A stretch of DNA of 64,000 nucleotides from Sphingobacterium wenxiniae (GTDB lineage Bacteria; Bacteroidota; Bacteroidia; Sphingobacteriales; Sphingobacteriaceae). Under the pieces are notes generated by a model, which saw only the letters and a program-made list of their open reading frames with translations, was not told the origin of the DNA and did not search any database. A program made the position numbers and the translations under genes. The stretch spans positions 248,001 to 312,000 of the forward strand of contig NZ_FOZZ01000001.1 of the NCBI RefSeq assembly GCF_900116225.1, in the 5' to 3' direction. Of the stretch, positions 48,328-56,376 are shown in pieces (positions within the stretch are counted from its first letter, which is position 1; every line of letters begins with the position of its first letter).

Positions 48328-48783
48328 TTATTTTGCTTTATTTTTTTCTTTTTGTGCCTGTTGGCATCTCATATCTCTATTACCAAAGATACTATAAAGC
48401 CCTGATACTAAGAACGACCATAATTGGCTCAATATTAAATTTGAAGATAGAATCCAACAGAAATAAAAGAATTTACACACTTTTGGTGACAGTGCCTCTG
48501 AGAACACAACAAACTCTTTCGTTGACGCAACAAACTCTTTCGCTAACACGCCAAACTCTTTCGCTAACGCACCAAACTCTTTCGCCAACACACCAAACTC
48601 TTTCGCTAACTCACCAAACTCTTTCGCCAACTCACCAAACTCTTTCGCCAACACACCAAACTCTTTCGCCAACACACCAAACTCTTTCGCTAACACGTCA
48701 AACTCTTTCGCTAACACGCCAAACCATTGTAAACCTACATCAAACAGTTTAGGCTTTACAAAGGCCTGTAATATGCCATTCAT
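48328..48783 (-). CDS. Coiled-coil repeat ORF (heptad minisatellite)
   Basis: 151 aa, ATG at 48783. The centre is about ten copies of a seven-residue unit FGVLAKE (with E/A/D variants), encoded by the 21-bp tandem repeat at 48511-48720. With F and L at heptad positions a and d it would form a regular coiled coil. The C-terminal part has a possible membrane segment (LILSQLWSFLVSGLYSIFG). Whether it is expressed is unknown, since the opposite strand is also open through the repeat. Confidence 0.5.
   Translation of the reverse strand: MNGILQAFVKPKLFDVGLQWFGVLAKEFDVLAKEFGVLAKEFGVLAKEFGELAKEFGELAKEFGVLAKEFGALAKEFGVLAKEFVASTKEFVVFSEALSPKVCKFFYFCWILSSNLILSQLWSFLVSGLYSIFGNRDMRCQQAQKEKNKAK
48511..48720. 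repeat. 21-bp tandem repeat, ten copies
   Basis: The core AAACTCTTTCGCTAACRCRCC-type unit starts at 48511 and every 21 bases up to 48700, with small substitutions; a degenerate copy begins at 48721. The period is a multiple of three, so reading frames stay open through it. The copies are contiguous with no spacers, unlike a CRISPR array. Confidence 0.95.
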
Positions 48784-48803
48784 CGCTTACCACTTATAAC
48801 TTA

Positions 48804-48835
48804 TTTGGAAACTTCAGGTGTCTGTGATAGCTTTG
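48804..48835 (+). promoter_or_regulatory. Promoter of the DUF4268 gene, TTTG-N20-TAGCTTTG
   Basis: Both elements match consensus perfectly (TTTG 48804-48807; TAGCTTTG 48828-48835), the best promoter in the window. Transcription would start about 48840, after the TTG at 48805, so the start codon is probably the TTG at 48853. Confidence 0.75.
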
Positions 48836-48852
48836 CAAAAAGAAAGAATATT

Positions 48853-49317
48853 TTGTACACAAAAGAAGAAGCAAAAAAACTAAAAGAGAAGTTCTGGACC
48901 AGCTTTGGTCAATATATGTCCTTAAATTTATCGGACGAAGGCCTCAAAACCAATTGGATAAATTACAAAACGGGCATAAAGCATCTGTACTTCCGTATGG
49001 ACGCGGACAACAAAACTGCTCAAATCTATATCGAAATAGCCCATACTGACGAAGGAATCCGCGAACTTATCTTTGCCCAGTTTCAGGAATACAAAGCTAT
49101 ATTGCATGCTGAATTGGGGGAAGAATGGGAATGGGATGCCTGCTATTACGATGCCTACGGAAAGCCAACAGCAAGGATAGGAATCGTACTTGAGGAGAAA
49201 GTTTCCGTATTAAAACAGGAGGACTGGCCAAAACTCATCAGCTTTTTCAAACCCCGAATCATGGCTTTAGACAGTTTTTGGAGCAATGCGAAATATGGCT
49301 TTGACATGTTTAAATAA
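48853..49317 (+). CDS. DUF4268-domain protein
   Basis: 155 aa from the TTG at 48853 (MYTKEEAKKLKEKFWTSFGQYM). The DUF4268 fold is seen in KLKEKFWTSFGQYMSLNLSD, INYKTGIKHLYFRMDADNK and EWEWDACYYDAYGKPTARIG. Members are related to restriction/nuclease-associated C-terminal domains but are of unknown function when stand-alone. The promoter above rules out the longer frame from 48805. The S1/P1 nuclease gene follows by 26 bases. Confidence 0.8.
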   Translation: MYTKEEAKKLKEKFWTSFGQYMSLNLSDEGLKTNWINYKTGIKHLYFRMDADNKTAQIYIEIAHTDEGIRELIFAQFQEYKAILHAELGEEWEWDACYYDAYGKPTARIGIVLEEKVSVLKQEDWPKLISFFKPRIMALDSFWSNAKYGFDMFK

Positions 49318-49343
49318 GCATAGATATACTTAACTTTACCCAC

Positions 49344-50141
49344 ATGAAAACAATACTAAAACTTATACTTATCTGCTTACTAGTCTTGCAACATCAATTC
49401 GCAAATGCTTGGGGCATGACAGGTCACCGGGTCATTGCGGAAATTGCAGAAAACCATCTGAACAAAAAAGCAAAAAAGAATATCCAAAAAATCATTGGCA
49501 ACCAAAAACTGGCTTACTGGTCCAACTGGGCGGACTTCATCAAATCCGATCCAGATCCTGCATTAAACCGGACAGGTTCCTCTCATTTCCTAAACACCAA
49601 TGGCAATCTTTCTTTTGAAGCTTTTGTGCAGGAAATCCAAGCCAGTCCGGATTTTAACCTTTACAAATCCTACAACCGCATCAAAGAAGAAGCCAAACAG
49701 GCAGGGCTCTCACAGAAACAGCAGGAACAAAACCTATATTTCATTATCCATTTATTAGCCGATGCTCACCAGCCTATGCATGTCAGCCGTGCGGAAGATC
49801 TAGGTGGTAACAAGATTGAAGTAGATTTTTTTGGGCATAAGACTAATATACACCGTGTTTGGGACTCGGATTTGGTAGACAATGAAAAATATAGCTATAC
49901 AGAATATGCTCGTGTGTTGGACATCCGTTCCCCGGCCTATTACAAGCAATTTACGGAAAGTAGTTTTGAACAATGGCTGTATGAATCCCATCAAATGGCA
50001 AATACCATTTATGATGATGTTGCTAAAAATGCCAACTTGCGGTACGAATATATCTATCAGAACAAATACCGTATGGAAGAGTGTTTATTAAAAGCAGGCC
50101 TCCGTTTAGCAAAAGAACTAAACGAGATATACGGGAGATAG
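49344..50141 (+). CDS. S1/P1-type nuclease
   Basis: 265 aa. The signal peptide is cleaved before W23 (WGMTGHRVIAEIAENHL), so Trp at the mature N-terminus and H28 can bind zinc as in P1 nuclease. Other metal ligands: NWADFIKSD, HLLADAHQPMHV, DLGGNKIEVDFFG, NIHRVWDSDLV. It is a secreted or periplasmic zinc nuclease for single-stranded nucleic acid and possibly 3'-nucleotides. A weaker -7 (TAACTTTA) lies 5 bases before the ATG. Confidence 0.92.
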   Translation: MKTILKLILICLLVLQHQFANAWGMTGHRVIAEIAENHLNKKAKKNIQKIIGNQKLAYWSNWADFIKSDPDPALNRTGSSHFLNTNGNLSFEAFVQEIQASPDFNLYKSYNRIKEEAKQAGLSQKQQEQNLYFIIHLLADAHQPMHVSRAEDLGGNKIEVDFFGHKTNIHRVWDSDLVDNEKYSYTEYARVLDIRSPAYYKQFTESSFEQWLYESHQMANTIYDDVAKNANLRYEYIYQNKYRMEECLLKAGLRLAKELNEIYGR

Positions 50142-50169
50142 TCCCGATGAGAATTTTCAGAAAAGTAGA

Positions 50170-50212
50170 ATAGATTGTCATGGTGAGCGAAGTCGAACCA
50201 CGATAATCTATT
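50170..50212. repeat. Intergenic hairpin repeat, family C copy 2
   Basis: ATAGATTGTCATGGT and ACCACGATAATCTAT pair with a few mismatches; the loop GAGCGAAGTCGA is a common intergenic element in Bacteroidota genomes. Confidence 0.6.
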
Positions 50213-50217
50213 CACAC

Positions 50218-50253
50218 ATACTCGTTACCGCTATGCTCAAACGAGTACGAGAG
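50218..50253. repeat. Intergenic repeat, family B copy 3
   Basis: ATACTCGTTACCGCTATG then CTCAAACGAGTACGAGAG. ACTCGTT and AACGAGT pair as a short stem. Confidence 0.65.
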
Positions 50254-50283
50254 GTGGTAATACAAACCTTCAAGGTTTCAGAT

Positions 50284-51258
50284 TTAACTTTCCCGATGAT
50301 ACCGCTGCGCGATAATAGTAACCACCAGAATCTGAAACGCGTGGAAAATCATTAAGGGTAAAAAGAATAACCCTGCACTGGTAGAATTAGCAAACAAAAA
50401 CTTCCCGAAGACAGAACCGTGTGTCAGTGATTTTTTTGACCCACAAAACAACGCTGTAATACGGTCTTCCCTATTGAAGCGAAAAACGTATTTTACCAAG
50501 ACATAAATCAGTCCATATACCAGAAAGAATAAGACCACAACTCCTGCGAACAGTGCTAAAAGATAGTTTTGGCTTATCTTATCAAAAACACCGCCAACGA
50601 AGGATTCTGCAAAGCTGGCATAAACGATGAGTAAGATAATACTTTTATCGAATTGGCTCAATTGCTTGCTGTATCGAGTTGCCCACTTGCCCCAATAAGG
50701 TTGCAACAGCAATCCCAAAATAACCGGAATGATGATTTCCTTGATAAGTCCCCAATACACATCGCCCCACACATTGATTTCCTCAAATTCCAAAAAGAAC
50801 TGCATCCACAATGGTGTAATCAACACCCCCAATAAGCCGGAAATACTTGCATTGAAAATAGCTGCCGGAATATTGCCCCGAGCAATGGATACCATGACCA
50901 CAGAAGAAGAAACCGTGGAAGGCAATGCCGCCAAAAAGAAAAATGATAGCCAAAAATCATGTTGTACAGCGTTCTCAACCAAAGGATAAAACGGAAGCAC
51001 AAGCTGCGGAAACAGCCCAAAAGTAGCAAATTGCACTAAGAGATGCAGTCGCCAGTTACCCAGCCCCTCCTTAATCTGCTTAAAGCTTAGCTTCAACCCA
51101 TAAAAGAAAAATATCAGCGATACGCCTACGGTTGTCACCCAACCCAACACTTCGCCATCCCGCCATTGAGCGAGTTGCGGAAATACATAGGCTACACCAA
51201 TAACAAGCAACAAAGCGACAATAAAGCCATCGAAATTAACTTTCTTTGAAAATGACAT
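50284..51258 (-). CDS. SBF-like transporter (bile acid:sodium symporter family, YfeH-like)
   Basis: 324 aa from the ATG at 51258 (MSFSKKVNFDGFIVALLLVIG). About nine to ten helices; FFFYGLKLSFKQIKEGL and ALPSTVSSSVVMVSIARGN are SBF_like signatures. The -7 element at 51263-51270 lies between this ATG and the longer in-frame ATG at 51282, so the shorter start is right and the mRNA has almost no leader. The transported solute is unknown. Confidence 0.9.
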   Translation of the reverse strand: MSFSKKVNFDGFIVALLLVIGVAYVFPQLAQWRDGEVLGWVTTVGVSLIFFFYGLKLSFKQIKEGLGNWRLHLLVQFATFGLFPQLVLPFYPLVENAVQHDFWLSFFFLAALPSTVSSSVVMVSIARGNIPAAIFNASISGLLGVLITPLWMQFFLEFEEINVWGDVYWGLIKEIIIPVILGLLLQPYWGKWATRYSKQLSQFDKSIILLIVYASFAESFVGGVFDKISQNYLLALFAGVVVLFFLVYGLIYVLVKYVFRFNREDRITALFCGSKKSLTHGSVFGKFLFANSTSAGLFFLPLMIFHAFQILVVTIIAQRYHRES

Positions 51259-51262
51259 GCCC

Positions 51263-51270
51263 CAAAGATA
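51263..51270 (-). promoter_or_regulatory. -7 element of the SBF-like gene, leaderless type
   Basis: Minus strand TATCTTTG, perfect, is followed by only four bases and then the ATG. Confidence 0.65.
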
Positions 51271-51363
51271 AAAAATTCCCATTGAAACGGTATCCTTTCA
51301 TCTGTTTTGACAGATAATTACCATTTTATCAAAAAATTACTGCAATAAATGCGATGCATATAA

Positions 51364-51371
51364 TATATTTG
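51364..51371 (+). promoter_or_regulatory. -7 element of the aminotransferase gene, near-leaderless
   Basis: TATATTTG, perfect, is followed by seven bases and then the ATG at 51379. Confidence 0.65.
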
Positions 51372-51378
51372 CAGTATC

Positions 51379-52584
51379 ATGAGTACACCATCATATTTAT
51401 CAGATAGGATTAACAATTTATCCGAATCTGCGACCCTAAAAATGACAAAATTAGGGCGCGAGTTGGCTGCTAAAGGCGTCAACGTTATCAGTTTAAGTGT
51501 GGGCGAGCCCGACTTCAACACCCCTGACAACGTTAAAAATGCTGCAAAGAAGGCTCTGGATGACAACTTCACCCGCTATTCACCCGTTCCGGGATACCCA
51601 GATCTGCGTCAGGCTATCGTGGACAAGCTAAAGCGTGAAAATGGATTAGACTACGAACCTTCACAGATTGTAGTATCTACAGGAGCGAAGCAATCCTTAT
51701 CTAATGTGATCCTAACCTTGATAAATCCGGGCGATGAGGTCATCATTCCGACCCCATATTGGGTTTCTTATTCGGAAATGGTTGTTCTTGCTGAAGGTAA
51801 ATCAGTATTTATTAATACAGATATTGAATCTGATTTCAAGATTACGCCGGAGCAATTGGAAGCTGCCATCACACCGAAAACGAAACTATTCATGTTCTCG
51901 TCCCCTTGTAACCCAACCGGGTCTGTCTATAACAAGGAAGAATTAGCGGCATTAGCCAAAGTTTTTGAAAAACACCCACAGATTTTTATTCTTTCCGATG
52001 AGATTTATGAACATATCAACTTTGTTGATAAGCATGAATCTATTGCGCAATTTGACAGCATCAAAGACCGCGTGATTATTGTCAATGGTTTTTCCAAAGC
52101 ATTCGCGATGACCGGCTGGCGATTGGGCTATATTGCTGCCAACAAAGAGATTGCTGCCGCAAACGACAAGCTACAGGGACAAACTACATCTGGAACATGC
52201 TCTATCGCACAGAGGGCTGGTATCGTAGCCTACAACGAAGGTTTGGATAGTGTGCAACAGATGAAAGAAGCTTTCCTCCGTCGCAGACAATTGGTATACG
52301 ATTTATTAAATGACATCCCGGGTGTGAAAACCAACCTTCCACAAGGTGCTTTTTATTTCTTCCCGGAAATCAGTTCCTTTTTCGGTAAAAAAGACACACA
52401 AGGCAACGTCATCAAAGATTCTGCCGACTTGGCTTTATACCTATTAAACGAAGGACATATTGCTACTGTTGGAGGTGACTCTTTCGGAAACAATAATTAT
52501 ATCCGTCTTTCCTACGCTGCTTCGGATGAAAACCTCAAAGAGGCTTTAAGAAGAATGAAAGAGGCTTTAGGAAAATTAGCCTAA
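51379..52584 (+). CDS. aspC: Aspartate aminotransferase (class I PLP)
   Basis: 401 aa fold type I aminotransferase. SLSVGEPDFNTP near the N-terminus, N178 in SPCNPTG, D207 and Y210 in SDEIYEH, and the PLP Lys K240 in NGFSKAFAMTGWRLGY, R248 in the same block. It transfers amino groups between aspartate (or related amino acids) and 2-oxoglutarate. Gene name is by family; substrate range (Asp, Phe, Glu) is not certain. Confidence 0.92.
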   Translation: MSTPSYLSDRINNLSESATLKMTKLGRELAAKGVNVISLSVGEPDFNTPDNVKNAAKKALDDNFTRYSPVPGYPDLRQAIVDKLKRENGLDYEPSQIVVSTGAKQSLSNVILTLINPGDEVIIPTPYWVSYSEMVVLAEGKSVFINTDIESDFKITPEQLEAAITPKTKLFMFSSPCNPTGSVYNKEELAALAKVFEKHPQIFILSDEIYEHINFVDKHESIAQFDSIKDRVIIVNGFSKAFAMTGWRLGYIAANKEIAAANDKLQGQTTSGTCSIAQRAGIVAYNEGLDSVQQMKEAFLRRRQLVYDLLNDIPGVKTNLPQGAFYFFPEISSFFGKKDTQGNVIKDSADLALYLLNEGHIATVGGDSFGNNNYIRLSYAASDENLKEALRRMKEALGKLA

Positions 52585-52586
52585 CA

Positions 52587-52624
52587 CATAAAAAAACGAA
52601 GCCAATTGGCTTCGTTTTTTTATG
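52587..52624 (+). terminator. Terminator after the aminotransferase gene
   Basis: A perfect 38-base palindrome with centre CCAATTGG and flanking A and T tracts. Confidence 0.92.
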
Positions 52625-52625
52625 C

Positions 52626-52633
52626 TATATTTG
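52626..52633 (+). promoter_or_regulatory. -7 element of the DUF763 gene
   Basis: TATATTTG, perfect, 25 bases before the ATG at 52659. It starts only two bases after the upstream terminator. Confidence 0.55.
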
Positions 52634-52658
52634 TGCTAATAAATATAGCATTCCTTAC

Positions 52659-53864
52659 ATGAAACGTTCCGGAACAGCAGATCTTCCCTTGCATTATGGC
52701 AAAGTGCCTGCCTGGCTCTACGAGCGTATGTCAGCCTTGGGGCTTTCTATTGTAGAAGTTATATTGGCAGACTATGGTCCGGATGAGGTGCTAAGGCGGT
52801 TAGCTGACCCATTCTGGTTTCAGAGCTTGGGCTGTGTCTTAGGGATGGACTGGCATTCTTCCGGTATTACCACCTCTGTCATGGGTGCGCTAAAGCGAGC
52901 CATTAATCCCCAAGCAGCTTCTTTGGGTATCTATATCTGTGGCGGAAAAGGTAAGTTTTCAAAAGGTACGCCTACTGAGTTATTGCGCATAGCCGACCAT
53001 ACAGGCTTACCCGGCAACGAATTAGTGCGAGCCAGTAAATTATCAGCCAAAGTAGACAATACGTCCATACAGGACGGCTATCAGCTTTATTTGCACAACT
53101 TCATCGTATCGGACAAAGGGAATTGGACAGTCGTGCAACAAGGTATGCATGACCATAATGGAACGGCACGGCGCTATCACTGGCATTCCGCTAATATGCA
53201 GTCGTTTATCGACAATCCACATACTGGTATTGAAGGACTTTCGCAAGGTACTATTCTCAACCTTACGGATACACAAGCAGCCCCGAACCGACAGGGCATT
53301 CTGGATATTTCCCATGAAGACCCTACCAAGATATTGCAGGAATTTACGCACTTGGTTATGCCTACCCGACACGACATACGCTCTTCTGATGTAGACTTGA
53401 AACGTCTGGGGGCATTACTCTACGTGACCCGCGAAATGCCATTGGACAATTTTGAGGATCTTCTTTTGCTGAAAGGTGTTGGTCCACGTACAATGCAATC
53501 TTTGGCACTGGTCAGCGAAGTCATCCACGGTGCTCCGGCTCGTTTCCGTGATCCCGCCCGATTTGCCTTTGCTCATGGTGGAAAGGATGGTCATCCCTTC
53601 CCTGTCCCTCTCGACATTTATGACGACAGCATACAGATATTAAAAAAAGGTATTGAAAAATCAAAGATGGGCAATAGCGATAAATTGCAATCTATACATA
53701 CGCTCCACGAAATTATCTTGCAGGCCGAGACACATTTTACACCGAAATTTGACGTGCAGCAAGTCATCGAACAGGAGCGCCGTGATTCCTGGAAGTACGG
53801 CGGTATGACCTGTGAAGGAAAAGCAAAGCCATACCCTCAGGACAATCAGCTATCCCTTTTTTAA
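52659..53864 (+). CDS. DUF763-family protein
   Basis: 401 aa. The start MKRSGTADLPLHYGKVPAWL and blocks GMDWHSSGITTSVMGALKRA, GIYICGGKGKFSKGTP and MHDHNGTARRYHWHS match DUF763, a family shared by bacteria and archaea and not characterised. A helix-hairpin-helix-like segment (LLKGVGPRTMQSLALVSEVI, about 268-287) suggests DNA binding. The many conserved His and Asp residues in the first half could bind metal. It is flanked by terminators, so it is monocistronic. Confidence 0.9.
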   Translation: MKRSGTADLPLHYGKVPAWLYERMSALGLSIVEVILADYGPDEVLRRLADPFWFQSLGCVLGMDWHSSGITTSVMGALKRAINPQAASLGIYICGGKGKFSKGTPTELLRIADHTGLPGNELVRASKLSAKVDNTSIQDGYQLYLHNFIVSDKGNWTVVQQGMHDHNGTARRYHWHSANMQSFIDNPHTGIEGLSQGTILNLTDTQAAPNRQGILDISHEDPTKILQEFTHLVMPTRHDIRSSDVDLKRLGALLYVTREMPLDNFEDLLLLKGVGPRTMQSLALVSEVIHGAPARFRDPARFAFAHGGKDGHPFPVPLDIYDDSIQILKKGIEKSKMGNSDKLQSIHTLHEIILQAETHFTPKFDVQQVIEQERRDSWKYGGMTCEGKAKPYPQDNQLSLF

Positions 53865-53985
53865 GCTTCTCCCCTTCTTTTTGTTAAAGATTGTTAATAC
53901 AACCCTGCGGATGTAATGTTTCGTCCATAGCGGACGTTATTATTGTACTTTTCATAGATTAGTTTATAATTGGTTAGTTAGCAGA

Positions 53986-54016
53986 AATCCCGGAGTTCCC
54001 CGCTCCGGGATTTTCT
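53986..54016 (+). terminator. Terminator hairpin in the 53.9-54.4 kb gap
   Basis: AATCCCGGAG and CTCCGGGATT pair perfectly over a seven-base loop followed by TTCTTTT. It is 122 bases past the DUF763 stop and could end that mRNA or a short RNA. Confidence 0.82.
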
Positions 54017-54392
54017 TTTCTAAAAAAATTACACCTCAACACAATATTCCCGAAATACCATCGTTTTAATAATACAAAGAAAGCAATAAACAGGTGATAG
54101 CCAATAGGCATCATCTTCAAAATAAACGCTTCTTTATTGAATTTTGTAAAGAATAAGCAAAGGGTTTATTCGAAAAAAGAAACAAGAGAACATAAGAAAC
54201 AAGAAACGAAAAAAAAGAAAAACAGTAAAGAAGTCTGAAAGGGTTTAGAAGAGATTCTAAACCCTTTTGCTATATATAATGCCGCCATTATTTCAGCAAA
54301 TTCGTAACAAAATGGATATTCTTATTTTCTGAAAGGTTCAGAATCTCTAGAACTTCGTAACTTTATGACTATACAACTTCATAACTTAAGAA
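54017..54392 (+). other. Gene-free region with purine-rich tract and hairpin
   Basis: No open frame of note. Positions about 54170-54240 are almost free of T (A, G and C only), then AAAGGGTTTAGAA (54238-54250) and TTCTAAACCCTTT (54255-54267) form a perfect 13-bp stem. A near-consensus -7 (TAACTTTA) is close to the following lipoprotein gene. Possible small RNA, not established. Confidence 0.4.
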
Positions 54393-55775
54393 ATGAACAA
54401 AAACCTTATTTACCTGTTTACCTGCATGCTATTTATAGCCTTGTCTTCGAGCAGTTGCCAATCTTCCAAAGCAACATCACACAAGGAATTTCCGATGTTC
54501 TGGACTTGGTTAGATTACCGTTCTGATATAAATTTTGATTCACTGTGTCGGGAAATGAACGAGTTGGGGATTGAAGGAGTCATGCTTAACGCACCTACCC
54601 CCGAGGATTATAAAGTAGCCATTCCCATTGCAAAAAAATATAATATTCAAGTCTACGCGTGGCTATGGACTATGAATCTGGAACATGACAGAGAAAAAAT
54701 ATTAAAAGAACACCCCGAATGGTTCAGTGTCAACAGGTTGGGGAATAGTCTAGCGGATACAACAGCTTATGTGGGGTATTATAAATTTCTGTGTCCTATT
54801 CTTCCTGAAGTGCAGGAATATATTAAAGCAAAAGTAAAATCTTATGCGGAAATAGAAGGCCTAGATGGTATCTCCATCGATTACCATCGGTTTGTGGATG
54901 TTGTTCTTCCGACTACGCTTTGGCCAAAATACGGAATTGTTCAAGACCGTGAGTATCCAGAATGGGATTTTGGTTATCATGCCGAAATGATTAAACGTTT
55001 TCAAGAAGAACATGGTTATGATCCTCGCGAGCAGGAAGATCCATCGAAAGACACGACATGGAGACAATTTCGTTGTGACCGCATCACAGATGTAGCCAAT
55101 ATGATTGCTGACGTCGTTCACGAGCATGGAAAAACCATGGCTGCATCACCATTCCCAACACCAAAAATGTCTGCACGTATGGTTAGACAGGATTGGGGAA
55201 AATGGAACTTAGATATTGTTTTCCCTATGGTTTATCACCAATTTTATACAGAAGATGTCAGCTTCATTGCCGACTGTACCATTGACAATGCAAAGAACAA
55301 AAATCCAAACACCAGTTTATACTGCGGCATTATGGCCAACGACAGTACAGAAGTAATCCAAGCCATGGACGCTGCTTTAGAAAATGGTGCGCAGGGAATA
55401 GCGATATTTACCATGCGCAGCCTAAAAAGCCCGGAAATAAAACAACAATTCAAAGCTTATACCGATAAAGCGAAGGCTTTACGTAAAGAAAATGGTGGTA
55501 TCTATCCTACAAAAACCACCTCAAAGATTAACAAAAACCCTTTCGAGAACCAGCATATTATGAGCCGTATCGAAAAACGTATTCAACGAGATATTCAGGC
55601 TAAGAATAAACTAAAATCCAGCCCTACATTATCCCTTTCCCCCTATGAGTTAGTAGAGGAATACGACGTAACCAAGCGCTATAAGATAGAAGATAAGAAT
55701 AGTGGACAGGTTTTCCATATCACATTCTATTTCTATGGCGATCTGTTATCAGGTTGGGACGTGAAAGCTATATAA
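54393..55775 (+). CDS. GHL10-like TIM-barrel lipoprotein
   Basis: 460 aa. Lipobox SSSC (C22) after a signal peptide. The body (about 35-375) is a TIM-barrel of the COG1649/GHL10 glycoside-hydrolase-like type: EFPMFWTWLDYRSD, GIEGVMLNAPTPEDY, YAWLWTMN, LDGISIDYHRFVD (likely catalytic Asp), DIVFPMVYHQFY. A small C-terminal domain (about 395-460) follows. It is probably surface-anchored and acts on glycans, but substrate and activity are unproven. Confidence 0.85.
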   Translation: MNKNLIYLFTCMLFIALSSSSCQSSKATSHKEFPMFWTWLDYRSDINFDSLCREMNELGIEGVMLNAPTPEDYKVAIPIAKKYNIQVYAWLWTMNLEHDREKILKEHPEWFSVNRLGNSLADTTAYVGYYKFLCPILPEVQEYIKAKVKSYAEIEGLDGISIDYHRFVDVVLPTTLWPKYGIVQDREYPEWDFGYHAEMIKRFQEEHGYDPREQEDPSKDTTWRQFRCDRITDVANMIADVVHEHGKTMAASPFPTPKMSARMVRQDWGKWNLDIVFPMVYHQFYTEDVSFIADCTIDNAKNKNPNTSLYCGIMANDSTEVIQAMDAALENGAQGIAIFTMRSLKSPEIKQQFKAYTDKAKALRKENGGIYPTKTTSKINKNPFENQHIMSRIEKRIQRDIQAKNKLKSSPTLSLSPYELVEEYDVTKRYKIEDKNSGQVFHITFYFYGDLLSGWDVKAI

Positions 55776-55901
55776 TTTATCGTAGAGGGGTAAAAGAAAG
55801 TTAATTTTTGTTAACGGCACAGGACTAAACTCTATAATGGCATCGCAATTGTAACCTATATATGACAATCAAAACATAAGGTATCATTAAAAAAAGAGTT
55901 T

Positions 55902-56285
55902 ATGAAAACAAGTATCAAAATTTTAAGCTTACTGTTTATTGCCCTATTTACTTTTGCCTCCTGTAGCAAAGATGACGATCCTTCAGATAACGATTTGTTT
56001 ATCGGAAAATATGAAGGTCCGATTTCCTTTTCCAGTTCAAATGAGGGCGATACCGATGTGCCGAGGAAAGACGGTTCAGTTACAGTAACGAAAATTGGAG
56101 ATAATTATACCTTCAATTTTTCCGATGGCATTCCTACATTAAGCAATATCGAAATGAAAAAGGGCGACAACAACACGCTGATTATCGGCGATGGCGCTTT
56201 AGGAACCATTACAATAACGGCCTCCACGCTGGTAATTGCGTATACAACGGATGGCCGTGCATGGACAGCCAATTGCGAACGCTAA
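55902..56285 (+). CDS. Small lipoprotein of unknown function
   Basis: 127 aa. Signal peptide with lipobox FASC (C21) followed by SKDDDPSDND, typical of Bacteroidota surface lipoproteins. The remainder is a small beta-rich domain (GKYEGPISFSSS, GSVTVTKIGDNYTFNF, GTITITASTLVIAY) that looks like a lipocalin-like or META-like barrel. No family is recognised. A strong terminator follows. Confidence 0.8.
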   Translation: MKTSIKILSLLFIALFTFASCSKDDDPSDNDLFIGKYEGPISFSSSNEGDTDVPRKDGSVTVTKIGDNYTFNFSDGIPTLSNIEMKKGDNNTLIIGDGALGTITITASTLVIAYTTDGRAWTANCER

Positions 56286-56300
56286 TAAAGTATGTAGATA

Positions 56301-56345
56301 AAGCATAGAAAAGCCAACCTTAAGAAGGTTGGCTTTTCTATGCTT
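56301..56345 (+). terminator. Terminator after the small lipoprotein gene
   Basis: A perfect 21-bp stem (GAAAAGCCAACCTT arm) over a three-base loop. It excludes the longer frame start at 56329 for the next gene. Confidence 0.9.
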
Positions 56346-56376
56346 TATAATCCTACCGAATGTTTATTTTTATCCT

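Noticed and set aside
48511-48720. Possible CRISPR array
   Set aside because: Units are contiguous and near-identical with no unique spacers, and no cas genes are nearby.
48333-48752. Plus-strand ORF of 139 aa through the 21-bp repeat
   Set aside because: It is open only because the repeat period is a multiple of three; the residue pattern (THQTLSL units) makes no heptad or known fold, unlike the minus strand.
54238-54267. Insertion-sequence end
   Set aside because: It is a simple symmetrical hairpin with no transposase or target duplication nearby.
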